A stretch of 64,000 nucleotides of DNA from Forficula auricularia (taxonomy: Eukaryota; Arthropoda; Insecta; Dermaptera; Forficulidae), in contig JALMQS010000136.1 of NCBI GenBank assembly GCA_024734495.1, positions 3,505,185 through 3,569,184 on the forward strand. The letters run 5' to 3'. The translations under genes were made by a program, and so were the position numbers. Below the pieces are notes generated by a model that saw only the letters and a list, made by a program, of their open reading frames with translations, did not search any database and was not told where the DNA came from. Shown here one piece after another: positions 33,690 to 44,415 of the stretch. Positions within the stretch are counted from its first letter, which is position 1. Every line of letters starts with the position of its first letter.

Positions 33690-34680
33690 GGTAGAACATG
33701 TAGTTCATATCAATATTCAAATCCCTTATAACTCAATAATTATTAGATTTATCAAATTTCTGCTTCAAATACAATAATGTTGGGCCTTTTATAAAGAAGA
33801 GAATGATACATTGTTTTTGAAATTTACTTGACAAACAACCGAGTTAACCATGGGATTTCATATTCAAAGCGTTCACAAATATTCAAATTTTGCTCGCGTT
33901 CAATTTTTCATTCGTCAATATCTCAGTAATTATTAGATTTATCAAATTTCCTTTCATAAAGAAAATGTTGGGCCTTTTATATGAAACAAAATGACACCTT
34001 ATTATTGAAAATCCCTTTATAAACGAATCTAGTTATGCAATCCATTTCGAAAGTGATTGTGATTGCAATGCATTAAATAGAGTATCTATTTTAAAATTTC
34101 ATTTCAGCCTGTAACTCTGTTTTTTGTAAACCGAATATTAAAATTAAGGTGTTATTTTATTCATAATAAATGGCTTAATATTTCATCTAATATAAAATAC
34201 TTGAAAAACTAATAATTACTTAGATATCAAGCATTTGGTGGTGAACATGTAAGTTCATATCAATATTCAAATCCCTTATAACTCAATAATTATTAGATTT
34301 ATCAAATTTCGCTTCAAATACAATAATAATAGCAATTTTTATAAAGAAGAGAAATCGATACATTAGCTTCTGAAATTTACTTGACAAACAACCGAGTTAA
34401 CTAGGGATTTCATATTCAAAGCGTTCACAAATATTCAAATTTTGCTCAAGTCAATTTTTCATTCGTCAATATCTCAGTAATATTATATTTATCAAATTTC
34501 CTTTCATAACAAAAATGTTGGGCCCTTTATATGAAACAAAAATGACACCTTATTATTGAAAATCCCTTTATAAACAATCTAGTTATGCAATCCATTTCGA
34601 AAGTGATTGTGATTGCAATGCATTAAATAGAGTATCTATTTTAAAATTTCATTTCTGTCGTAACTCTGTTTTTTGTAAAC
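33690..34680 (+). repeat. Indel-rich satellite monomers
   Basis: Two consecutive monomers carry many one- to few-base insertions and deletions (for example 'ggtggtagaac', 'tgctcgcgttcaat', 'aataataatagcaat', 'atttctgtcgtaac'), while the flanking monomers are almost identical to each other. This looks like low consensus quality at the collapse point of a long array. Real decay is the alternative. Confidence 0.7.
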
Positions 34681-35536
34681 CGAATATTAAAATTAAGGTG
34701 TTATTTTATTCATAATAAATGGCTTAATATTTCATCTAATATAAAATAATTTGAAAAAACTAATAATTACTTAGATATCAAGCATTTGGTGGTGAATAAA
34801 TTTCCAAATGTCATTCATGTCAATATTCAAATCCCTTATAAATCAATAATTATTAGATTTGTCGAATTTCGCTTCAAATACAAAAATGTTGGGGCTTTTA
34901 TAAAGAAGAAAATGACACATTGTTTTTGAAATTTACTTGACAAACAACCGAGTTAACCTGGGGCTTTCATATTCAATGCGTTCACAAAACAATTTTTCAT
35001 TCGTCAATATCTCAGTAATTATTATATTTATCAAATTTCCTTTCATAAACGAAAATGTTGGGCCTTTTATAGGGAACAAAATGAGACCTTATTTTCGAAA
35101 ATCCCTTTATAAACAATCTAGCTATGCGATCCATTTCGAATAAGATTGTGATTGCATTGAAATATATTGTTTCTAGTTTAAAATTTCATTTCAGCCTGTA
35201 ACTCTGTTTTTTGTAAGCCGAATATTAAAATTAAGGTGTTGTTTTATTCATAATAAATGGCTTAATATTTCATCCAATTTAACTAATAATTACTTAGATA
35301 TCCAGCATTTGGTGGTGAACAAATTTCCAAATGTCGTTCATGTCAATATTCAAATCTGTTATAACTCAATAATTATTAGATTAATCAAATTGCGTTTCAC
35401 ATACAAAAATGTTGGGCCTTTTATAAAGACGAAAATGACACATTGTTTTTGAATTTTTCGTTAAATTGAAGGGTTGGTCTTGTCACAAATATAATAAAAC
35501 CACAATTTTAATAACTATTAGAATCATTCAATTGAC

Positions 35537-35576
35537 AACTATACAGTTTCGGCCACCACTGGTCGACCATCCTCAG
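35537..35576 (-). ncRNA. Hammerhead-like core, left arm of the Penelope-like element
   Basis: The - strand: CUGAGGA (35576-35570), stem II GGUC/GGCC, GAAAC (35550-35546), hairpin ACU-GUAU-AGU, then U as the cleavage-site base. The triplet is GUU rather than GUC. Confidence 0.55.
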
Positions 35577-35890
35577 TAGTTCCAAAGATTGAAATGAAAC
35601 ATTTATTTACATTTTTTCTTTTTTATAGAGAATTATATAACACAAAATTTTTTTTTTTTACAATAATTTGAAATCATACATACATCTCGTTCAAGAACCG
35701 GAATTTGTCATTTCACATGAAACATTCATTCTTAAATCCTCAACACAGATACATCACACAATTCATTACAATCACACACATACATATATATAGCAACAAT
35801 TTATAAAAACGTTTATCACTGAACTAGAAACTATTTTGAATTAATGATTATATTAAATATTATTTTCAATTCATTCATGTTATTTCCATT

Positions 35891-36079
35891 CATGCTATTG
35901 ACAACGAGCATAGTTTCGATTTTGAAGGAGTAAAGATACTAGATTATGAGAAGAATTGGACCAAGAGGAAAATAAAAGAATCTCTTTATATATTGAAGGA
36001 TATCGATAATTGTGTAAATTTCAAAATGGATTCGGAAAACATATCAGAATGCTACAGTCTAATTGTGTCATTGTTGTGA
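35891..36079 (+). pseudogene. Penelope-like ORF, C-terminal (endonuclease-end) fragment
   Basis: 63 codons ending at TGA: HAIDNEHSFDFEGVKILDYE, KNWTKRKIKESLYILKD, then SENISECYSLIVSLL. The order F-D-F...KILD-E-N..KR...E..YI matches the C-terminal end of Penelope-type GIY-YIG endonuclease ORFs as I know them. There is no start codon, reverse transcriptase or catalytic GIY-YIG motif in the element, so it is a relic. Its left border is where the inverted arm begins, consistent with 5' truncation plus an inverted terminal repeat. Confidence 0.7.
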
Positions 36080-36582
36080 GAGTATTGATTTGATTTAGTA
36101 TGTTGATTAAACAGGTATTGATTTTATAAGAAAAATGTAATAGGGAGATGTGTATTTTGATATTTCATTAATAAAAAATTAAAAATAAAGAATGAATTTA
36201 ACTTATAATGTGTTTCTAGAATGGATTATTTATAATGGGTTTTTTAATTGTATATTAATTGACGATGCAATGAGATAATTAGAAAAAAATAAAATTGAAA
36301 ATAATATTTAATATAATCATTAATTCAAAATAGTTTCTAGTTCAGTGATAAACGTTTTTATAAATTGTTGCTATATATATGTGTATGGTTGTGATTGTAA
36401 TGAATTATATGATGTATCTACATTGAAGATTTAAGAATGAATGTTTCATGTGAATGACAGATTCGGTCTTGAACGAGATGTATGTATGATTTCAAATTAT
36501 TATAAAAAAAAAATTTGTGTTATATAATTCTCTATAAAAAGAAAAAACGTAAATAAATGTTTCCTTTCAATTTTCAGAACCA

Positions 36583-36622
36583 CTGAGGATGGTCGACCAG
36601 TGGTTACCGAAACTGTATAGTC
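36583..36622 (+). ncRNA. Hammerhead-like core, right arm of the Penelope-like element
   Basis: CUGAGGA (36583-36589), stem II GGU/ACC, GAAAC (36609-36613), hairpin ACU-GUAU-AGU, then C giving the GUC triplet. This arm keeps the preferred cleavage triplet and the left arm does not. Stem I pairing is not evident. Confidence 0.6.
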
Positions 36623-36753
36623 ATCAATTAAATAATTCTAATAGTTATTAAAATTATTGTTTTATTATATTTGTGACAAAACCAACCCTTCAATTTAACG
36701 AAAAATTTAAATCAAGTCACTTAAGTTCTGGAAGAAATTTAATTGTTTTTGAA

Positions 36754-36835
36754 ATTACTTCACAAACAACCGAGTTAACCTGGTGCTTTCATTTACAATG
36801 TGTTCACTTTACAATAATTTTCTATTTTAAAAAAT
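36754..36835 (+). repeat. Satellite remnant right of the Penelope-like insertion
   Basis: 'caaacaaccgagttaacctg' continues the monomer broken at 35441, then drifts into unrelated sequence near 36835. This marks the right end of the array. Confidence 0.8.
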
Positions 36836-36904
36836 GATTCCAATGGTTGGTGATCTTTCTATTCTACCCAATCTAGTTTCAGAGCGAGTCAGATGGCTGA
36901 AGTA

Positions 36905-37294
36905 ACTTATTTGACGACTTTTTCAAGAACAACTCCAGAATGTAGATGATCCGGATGGACTTCTTTTAATGTAGTTACTGATAGATATGTAAAATTTGCT
37001 GTCCAAGGAATTCGGAGCATCGTTGTCCAGCTCCGCAGTTCGAAGGCGTTTATCCTTATCGGGTTGTTTTGTTTCAAGGTCCATGTCTCGGCGGGATATA
37101 GCATTATTGGGAAGATGAGGAATCTGAAAAGCAAAATTTTGGTATTAGCTATTAAACCCTTGTCATTCGAGTTCTTTTTAAGATTAGCCATAGCTATCTC
37201 AGTTAATATATTAGTACCTGGAGGCACCGAGCGATGCTCGGTAACTTCTTCCTTCAGTTCAAAGCTTTATTTTAATATTATTTTTAATTTATAA
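36905..37294 (-). pseudogene. LINE reverse-transcriptase ORF, C-terminal fragment
   Basis: The - strand encodes MANLKKNSNDKG..., then LYPAETWTLKQ, RINAFELRSWTTMLRIPWTA and TTLKEVHP. The pattern 'Y..ETWTL......R..AFE....MLRI.WT' is the thumb/C-terminal signature of non-LTR retrotransposon RTs and looks most like RTE/BovB-type copies. The WCWRR core has become RSWTT, and the palm motifs are missing, so it is a dead 5'-truncated copy. The 'gcaccgagcgatgctcggt' hairpin at its 5' border recurs at 18757. Confidence 0.7.
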
Positions 37295-37371
37295 TTCTGA
37301 TAAAAATGTCGATTTTTATTTGAGAGCCGTTTTCAAATTAAAAAAAATACAAAAATATATAAAATTCGACC

Positions 37372-37452
37372 ACTGTACCCCCCCTCCCCCCACCTCCACC
37401 CCGCTCGACCCCTAACCCCGGGTCCCCCACCACTACACCCCACCTCCTGCAC
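37372..37452. other. C-rich strand-asymmetric tract
   Basis: Many runs of C (CCCCCCC, CCCCCC, CCCC, CCCCC) in an otherwise AT-rich region. The - strand has at least five G runs of three or more with short loops and could form a G-quadruplex. No gene is attached to it. Confidence 0.6.
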
Positions 37453-37960
37453 CTGTTTTGATTCAACCATATGATTCATTTTTATTCATCCAATTGTTAA
37501 TAAATAAAACCTATCAAAATGTGTTATTTTTTCAGAAAATTCAGACCTGCTTATGCGAAATATATTTTTAAATAAATTCTTGATTATTTTTTATTCTATT
37601 AAATAAATAAGGTTCTTTATAAAAACAATTATAAAACGTTTATTAATAGTTCTAACGTTTAGGGAGAGCAAAACATGTTAAAATCCACAATCACAATAGT
37701 TCTTCAAGGTCTTTGTGAACAATGGATTAACCCGACCCATTGTCTGTCTGGGTATAAAAGTAAACAAAAGAGAAACATTTTTTAAACTCCAAGATTTGGA
37801 TCTGTCTGCCTGAGAATAATTAATTTGATTGCGAAAAAACCCATCAAAAACAATTTTGTCGAAGATGAGACCGTGACAGATCGAATTGTCATCCCAAAAA
37901 CCCCCTAACCCCTGAATTTCATCAAAATCGGTAGAATCGTTTTCAAAATAGAACCAAGAT

Positions 37961-37974
<14 letters not shown>

Positions 37975-38021
<47 letters not shown>
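37975..38021. repeat. (AT)n microsatellite
   Basis: About 23 uninterrupted AT units. Open frames reading YIYIYI through it are artefacts. Confidence 0.95.
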
Positions 38022-38026
<5 letters not shown>

Positions 38027-38559
38027 CTTTGCCCGATACACTCACTCACTCATCATCGAAACAGCCAGAACCACTGGACATAGAAACATGAAATTTGGAG
38101 AGGATATTACATGCCGGTAAAGTTACAAAACAAACCATTTTTTTAAGGTAATGTTTTATATTGCATTATTTAATTAGTTGAATTTTAAATTAAGGATTTT
38201 TCTTCTAAAAGTTCTATATATTTCTATGAAATTTGTTCAGAAAGTTCATTAAAAATAAAAAAATAACCCCTGTTAAGTTGCAATATCTTTATTCTTATCA
38301 ATTAATCATATCAATCAATCTATTAGAATTTATAGTTTTTTTTTTTTTTTTTTATTCAGTCTTACACTTTCTTTGAAAAGTTTTATCCAATGATATAATA
38401 TTAATATAATTTATATAAATACATAGATATATCCAATATCAATATAATTTTATTATTAATATTATATATACAAATTACGTAGAATTATCTAATCAATCAT
38501 TGTCTCAATCATTGTCTCAAACATCCCATCAATCATTGTCTCAATCATTCCTTCATTCA

Positions 38560-39200
38560 TTTTATGAAGGAAAAACTGCGATTTTTTGAAACAATGGATC
38601 ATTTCCTGTCATAGAAAATGCTGGATATCTATAAATCTAAGAATTTTAACAAAAAAGTAATCCAAGTAAACGTTCAAGTAAACAAAATTTACTAGGGAAT
38701 GAGATATAAATAAAGTTTCTAGGATGAGTAGTTTTCATCTTATGAAGGAAAAATTGCGATTTTTTGCAAAAAATTCAAAACTTCAACCTCATTGCGGGAT
38801 TACCATTATCCAATTAATATGAAACTTTGTTTAAATTGTAGTAAATTTAATCTAGTTTAAAATGTATAGAGTCGTCTTTGTCGAAAACGTGCTCCTTCAT
38901 GGTCAAAATGGGGAAAAATCGAAAAAAGTACGAGTTTTAGGGATATTCAAAAGTGATCCCGGGGGCTGTTTTTTGACAGGCGCTAGTACCGGTTCTACTG
39001 AACCTAAATAGATGAAATTGTTATCATTTTACGCGTAATTTAAAGAGCTTTAATTTATCTAATATATATCTTTTTGATTTGATAAGCCGTTTTAGAGTTA
39101 TTCAAGAAAACTGAAAAAACTCCGAAATTTTCTCATTTTGAGGCGCGTAGAAAAATTTCCACAACACAGATTTGGGGGAAAACTTAGGGTAGTAATATTG
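38560..39200 (+). mobile_element. Half copy of the AGCCCAGTA palindromic element
   Basis: 'ttgtttaaattgtag', 'aaatttaatctagttt' and 'tctttgtcgaaaacgtgct' follow the same order as the right half of 47684-48956. The rest of 37300-39540 shows no gene. Confidence 0.6.
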
Positions 39201-39544
39201 GAGTACCAATAAAGGTATTCCAGCAATAAAATCTTTACCGAGAATTATTTCCTGTTTATGCCATTTTTTCACAGCTAATTTGCCTGGACTATATTTTCTT
39301 GGCTTAAAATAGATTAAATATTGAATATATTTTATTTACAAAGATGAATTATTTCATTTTAGTCGAAAAAAGAAACTTGCCAGTCCTTTTTAAAGGGTTT
39401 AACATATACCTACCCAAAATAGTTTTAAAAATAAGTGATATTTCGATCTTTTTCAATGTTTTCAAACCAAGAAAAATCTAAAATAGATTAAATATTAAAT
39501 AATATTTATTTATAATGTTGAACTATTTTATATTATTTGATTAA

Positions 39545-40066
39545 GGAGGTTCTTTCGCGACAATCCACACAAAAGGTTTTAGCCTCGTAACCACTCTATA
39601 CATATGAACGGAACTAAAATTTTAGGTTACGTTTTTTTAACGTGACTGTACCACTCCTACGAAATCTCTATATGGATACACACATACTTGCCGGATCGTT
39701 TCCAAGCCAGTGTGCTTATATCCCCTCCACTAAAAATAATCGCCCAAATATGTTTTTTTTTGTTTTTTATCAAAACTACGCGGTAAATAATTTCAATTTT
39801 TTTTTAAGTTACTCCGAATATATTATTCTAACAAATATTAGTTTTTCATCAAGATGGTGAAAGTCCTTCAATGAAAAAAATAAAATAATGATCATATCCC
39901 CCTTTCCCAATCTACCATATGTAAAAAATTTCATTTTTAATTGCAATTATTTCATGTTTGGTGTGGTAAATCGTCTTCAAATTTTAACAGTGTGTTTATT
40001 ATGCTTTTAATGACTTATATTCCAAGTTTCAAAGACTAGAATTTTTGCATTTGTGAAAGAACTACC
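39545..40066. mobile_element. TTAA-flanked MITE, copy 3 (compact form)
   Basis: Begins GGAGGTTCTTTCGCGACAAT and ends TTGTGAAAGAACTACC, with TTAA at 39541-39544 and 40067-40070. It is colinear with 6330-7434 except for the 583-bp nested insert there. No coding sequence. Confidence 0.8.
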
Positions 40067-40070
40067 TTAA

Positions 40071-40610
40071 ATTAACTTGGCAGCCGTTTTGAAGGAGAAT
40101 TTCATACATACCTAAATTAATTCAAATTCGATCTTATATCAATCTTTTTAAATAAAACAAATTATCCAGAAGTTTAGGAAATAACTAGGATTTGTGGAGA
40201 ATCGATTAGAATAAAAACTCATCCCTTAAAATGTGGAATTGATTGGATTAGACCCAGAATATATAGAATATCTTGTTTGAAAATCCTGTCTCTTTGCTAG
40301 AAATAAATTTAAAATTAAATAATTTATTAATATAAATGGTTAGTTTTTATTTTAAGAAATAAAATAAGTATAGGAGATGCATTTTTTAAATACTTATAAA
40401 GTTTGACAGGTGACATCAAGTTTTCAAAATTATCTTGCAATCGGATAAAAAAATTAAATTACTTATTTTAAAATCATAATTAATAAAACATTTCATGTTT
40501 TTCAAACATTATAAATTATTGTTTAATTTTTTTTTTTTAATTTAAAATAAAATAATAATGTACTTACTATAGTAATGTCTAATGTCAAATATGTTTTCAA
40601 ATTTGATCAG
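40071..40610. other. AT-rich sequence, nothing recognised
   Basis: No open frame with family features, no clear repeat and no RNA signature seen. Confidence 0.4.
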
Positions 40611-40611
40611 T

Positions 40612-40870
40612 TGTATGGACAGCATACGCCATCTCTTGAGTTAAAACTAAACTTAGAATCAATTTATGGGAGTTCAAAAGACATGGTCTGCCATCTCTTG
40701 AGGGAAAATTAAACTTACTATCAATTTATGGGAGTTCAAAAGACATGGTCTGCCATCTCTTGATATAAAATTGAACTTATCGTCCAATTAATGGCCGGTC
40801 AAAAGACAGTTCTTGATAAAATATTGAACTTAATATCAAATTATGCGAGTTATTATTAGTTAATCATGGA
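40612..40870 (+). repeat. 62-bp tandem repeat
   Basis: 'gccatctcttga' recurs at 40628, 40690 and 40752 (62-bp steps), followed by a decayed fourth unit. The unit includes 'atttatgggagttcaaaaga'. Confidence 0.8.
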
Positions 40871-40979
40871 TCGATTTTGTTAAATATGAACTTTCGTCAT
40901 TCCTAAATTAGTAGGTTACAGACAAACGAATGGTTCCAGAGATTTGAAATAGAAAGGGTTGACACAAGTTTTTAGAAGC

Positions 40980-42029
40980 AATGTTTTGTGCAGGTTTTGA
41001 CGCAAGTTTATATGCAAGTTTGCACGCTGCGCTAGCAAAACTTGCGTAAAACTTGCTTGCAATTTAGGTTGCAATGTTTTATCAAGAGACTGGCAGATCC
41101 TCTCTTTTGATCTCCCATAAATGAAAAGAGCGCTTTTTTCAAGTCCGATAAATTGGATGTCTTTTTAACAATTTCATTGAAATTTCAACTTTCAAAATTT
41201 TTTCCATTAATTCGATCAGTAAATGCGATGAAACATAATGCCAGTTTTCGTCGAGTCGGGAACCGAATGGGCCGCCGTCTCGGCACATACAGATCTAGAT
41301 GTCGACTACTGACTCCACGAAAACCGCCGTGTCTGTCATGGCCCTAAGTAAACGAAATAATTTTTCTTGATATTTCAAGTGCCGGTAAATCAAAACGAAA
41401 TTTTAAAATACTCATTTATTTTGTCAATTAGAAATAGAAACTTAATATTTTATCGCGTTATGCTCTTATGAATATGTATTTTTTTGTTAATATTGATCAT
41501 TATTTTAATTATCGGTTTCTTCTAAACTATTAAAAATAGACATAAACTCTGAATTACAAACTTCTTTTTTCGAAAGTGTAATTTTAACATCCATAAATAG
41601 TTTTGGTGTATATCTTAATAATCATTTTTGAGTTGATATCAATGAAAAGTTGAAGGGATTTACAAATTCAACAATATTTTCAAGAATGTTTTCGTAATAT
41701 TTTGAAAACTAATGAAATCTCGGCATAAATAGTAAAGGAGAGAATTGCCCTTCTTCAAAAGTTATACAGTCGTGTATCACTAGATTTTAACAAAGGTTTA
41801 AATTTTTGAGGAATAGAACATTTCAATTTCAAATAACAAGATAATCAATGTATCATAGACTTTGAGTACAATGTATTGTATTGAATTTCAAAAATACAAT
41901 TTTTTTAATTTCTTACATGAGTATGCATATGCGATTTTTAGTGAATAGAAACAGTTGTTGAATTAATCCAATGTTTTATTTCTTCCAATGGTAGACTAGA
42001 TGTTCTAGTCTAGCCAAAGGTAGTTTTGT
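40980..42029. other. AT-rich sequence, no gene seen
   Basis: A few 'gcaagttt' words cluster at 40985-41075. Between 41240 and 41340 a GC-richer patch is open on the + strand but shows no family signature. Confidence 0.35.
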
Positions 42030-42555
42030 TTTTTTCGCCATTGCCCCATCTGTTTGAAACAGAGGACCCCTCGTGAAGGGTGGGGTTGACTTGGCTGCCA
42101 GAGGCTATGTGTTGCGCATAGCAGCCCTTGTCCCCCTTCTCGGCCCTAGGCTAGCTAGGTGAGAGAGATGGACCTCCAGGCGCACCTGGGCGAACCACGC
42201 AAATTTAGCAAGAGGCACTACGCACCCGAAGGCATTGCACACTCTTGTGTTGCGGTGGTAGTCGCATCGCACACTCAGGACCCAGGCGTACGCCAGGGCC
42301 GAGCGGGGATATTACTCCCCTTTTGGTGCTATACTAGACCAGAGGCTATAGTACGTAACGCATGGTCTAGCGCGGGAGAGGCTAGAGGGTTTTCGGATTG
42401 GCCAATCCTACTCGCACCTGTATAAGCCGCATCACCGTACTGGGAGAGGCTATGTATGGGCGCATCACCAGCTGTGCCTGTGGCCAGGCCTGTGGGTTGC
42501 TAAACCCGCATTGCAAACCCCCGAAGGGGGCAATGGGCAGCTGCAGTCTGCGATT
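42030..42555 (+). mobile_element. GC-rich block, probable retroelement fragment of unknown family
   Basis: About 520 bases with a much higher G+C content than the surroundings and abrupt edges. It contains self-complementary words ('ggctatgtgttgcgcatagc', 'aacccccgaagggggc') and ends directly at a tandem array. Two short open frames overlap without known motifs. It resembles the GC-rich untranslated end of an insect LINE, but I cannot name one. Confidence 0.35.
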
Positions 42556-43030
42556 TTTCTACTCAAAATCCAGTCTATATAAAGATTCGTCAAAAAAAGT
42601 CACTAACAAAAAAGTCAAATTTTTCCCTATCTATTTACATTGAATCCTATGGTAAACCAGAGGTTTATCAGTTTTAGCAGAGTCATCTCTTGAGACCCAT
42701 CTGAACTAATGGCGAATTTTTTTGTCAAAATCCAGTCTATATAATAATTCGTCAAAAAAAGTCACTACCAATAATCCAAATTTTTCCTATCTATTTACAT
42801 TGAATTCTATAGTAAACCATTATTAGTATTTAGCAGAGTCATCTTTTGAGACCCGTCTGAACTAATTTTTGCGATTTTTTCTAAAAATCCTGACTATATA
42901 ATAATTCGTCAAAAAAAGTCACTACCAAATAAGCCAAATTTTTCCCTATCTATTTAAATTGAATCCTATAGTAAACTAGGGTTTTATCAATTTCAGCAGA
43001 GTCATCTTTTGAGACCCGTCTGAACTAAAT
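42556..43030 (+). repeat. ~160-bp tandem repeat, three copies
   Basis: 'tcgtcaaaaaaagtcacta' at 42587, 42749 and 42906. Each copy ends with 'agagtcatct(c/t)ttgagacc' and 'tctgaacta'. A shorter diverged form ('aacaaaaaaagtcactac') is part of the triplicated segment at 45240, 46890 and 50610. Confidence 0.85.
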
Positions 43031-43329
43031 AATTAATTCTATTTATTTCTCTTGCCAATCATATTAATATGTCGGAGAACATAATAAATGATATATTCAT
43101 CGAAGAAATTTTTTTTTTCTTATTATATCCATCCAAATTCACATGTTACTAAAATATTTATAATTTTCGAAATATACCTATTAAAATAATTTATTTTTTA
43201 AATTTTATTTCCAAATAGACTAGTTAATAAATGTGTGTTTATTAATTGAAATTTTATTTTTTCGCTGGTCCATTTTATGATCATATATTTTTACTGTTCA
43301 ATCAAATACTAAAAATAATCATTAAAAAA

Positions 43330-44415
43330 TATTACAGTCATGCAAAAAAATGTATAAATTCTCAGGAAACGTTTTCAGATATAACGCTAAAATTTGATAC
43401 AGTATAATGTGAAAATACATATGCATAGATTCGTACCGAGTTTCATTAGATACAAATACTCACGTGAAACGTTTTCACATATAAAGCTAAAATTTGGTAA
43501 ATTTTAGTGAAAAATTCATAGTTGCTTAGCAAGTTTCAGCTGATTAATAAAACCATTCTAAATTGACAATTTATATTCTCGGGAAAGGCTAAAATTTGGT
43601 GCATTTTAAGATGTTGGTCAACCAATTTTTTGCTCATTGGCTAAAACTTTTCTATAATGATAATTTATATATTCGGGAAAGGTTTTCAGGTAAAATGCTA
43701 AAATTTGGTGGATTCTAAGATATTTTCGTACCAATTTTCAGCTCATTAACTAAAACTTTTCTAAAATGACAACTTATTTATTCGGAAAAGGTTTTCAAGT
43801 AAAAAGCTAAAATTTGGTGCATTCTAAGATATTTTCGTACCAATTTTCAGCTCATTAACTAAAACTTTTCTAAAATGACAACTTATTTATTCGGAAAAGG
43901 TTTTCAAGTAAAAAGCTAAAATTTGGTGCATTCTAAGATATTTGCGTACCAATTTTCAGCTTATTAGCTAAAACTTTTCTAAAATGACAATTTATATATT
44001 TGGGAAATGTTTTCAAGTAAAAAGCTAAAATTTGGTGCATTCTAAGATATTTTCGTACCAATTTTCAGCTCATTAGCTAAAACTTTTCTAAAATGACAAT
44101 TTATATATTTGGGAAATGTTTTCAAGTAAAAAGCTAAAATTTGGTGCATTCTAAGATATTTTCGTACCAATTTTCAGCTCATTAGCTAAAACTTTTCTAA
44201 AATGACAATTTATATATTTGGGAAATGTTTTCAAGTAAAAAGATACAATTTGGTGCATTCTAAGTTATTTTGGTACCAATTTTCAGCTCATTAGCTAAAA
44301 CTTTTCTAAAATGACAACTTATTTATTCGGAAAAGGTTTTCAGGTAAAAAGACAAAATTTGGTACATTCTAAGATATTTGAGTACCAATTTTCAGTTCAT
44401 TAACTAAAACCTTTC
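43330..44415 (+). repeat. 109-bp tandem repeat, about nine copies
   Basis: 'ttttcagctcatta' recurs at steps of exactly 109 bp (anchors at 43741, 43850, 43959, 44068, 44177 and 44286). Left copies (43330-43630) are diverged. Two more copies occur at 45860-46075. Confidence 0.9.

Larger units (their letters stand above)
22425..35441 (+). repeat. 549-bp satellite array, about 23 monomers
   Basis: The spacing of identical words is 549 bp. Monomers from about 24900 to 33680 are nearly identical; those at 22425-24900 and after 34780 are more diverged, as expected at array edges. Each monomer holds three homologous ~117-bp cores: + ('ctcagtaattattag...gttgggcc...agtt'), - (reverse, 'aactctg...ctaataattactta') and + ('ctcaataattattag...gagtt'). 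The array is interrupted by insertions at 22502-22926 and, at its right edge, 35454-36741. A 64-codon frame recurs in some monomers but is broken in most, so it is not a gene. Confidence 0.95.
35454..36741 (+). mobile_element. Penelope-like element remnant with inverted arms, 12-bp target duplication
   Basis: Inserted in the satellite, with ATTGTTTTTGAA at 35442-35453 and 36742-36753. Arms of about 410 bp (35454-35872 and about 36290-36708) are inverted copies, each with a hammerhead-like core. Between them lies the C-terminal coding end of a Penelope-type ORF (35891-36079). Terminal repeats in inverted orientation and ribozyme motifs in them are known for Penelope-like elements. No reverse-transcriptase domain remains, so it is not autonomous. 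Confidence 0.8.

Noticed and set aside
24492..35143. Recurring ~64-codon open frames on the + strand at 549-bp steps
   Set aside because: They are the satellite monomer read in one frame. Most monomers break the frame, and the sequence has no protein signature.
22425..35441. CRISPR-like array or tandem gene cluster
   Set aside because: The period is 549 bp with no unique spacers; the host is clearly eukaryotic.
37678..38049. - strand 123-codon frame with a long YIYI tract
   Set aside because: It runs through an (AT)n microsatellite and has no family features elsewhere.
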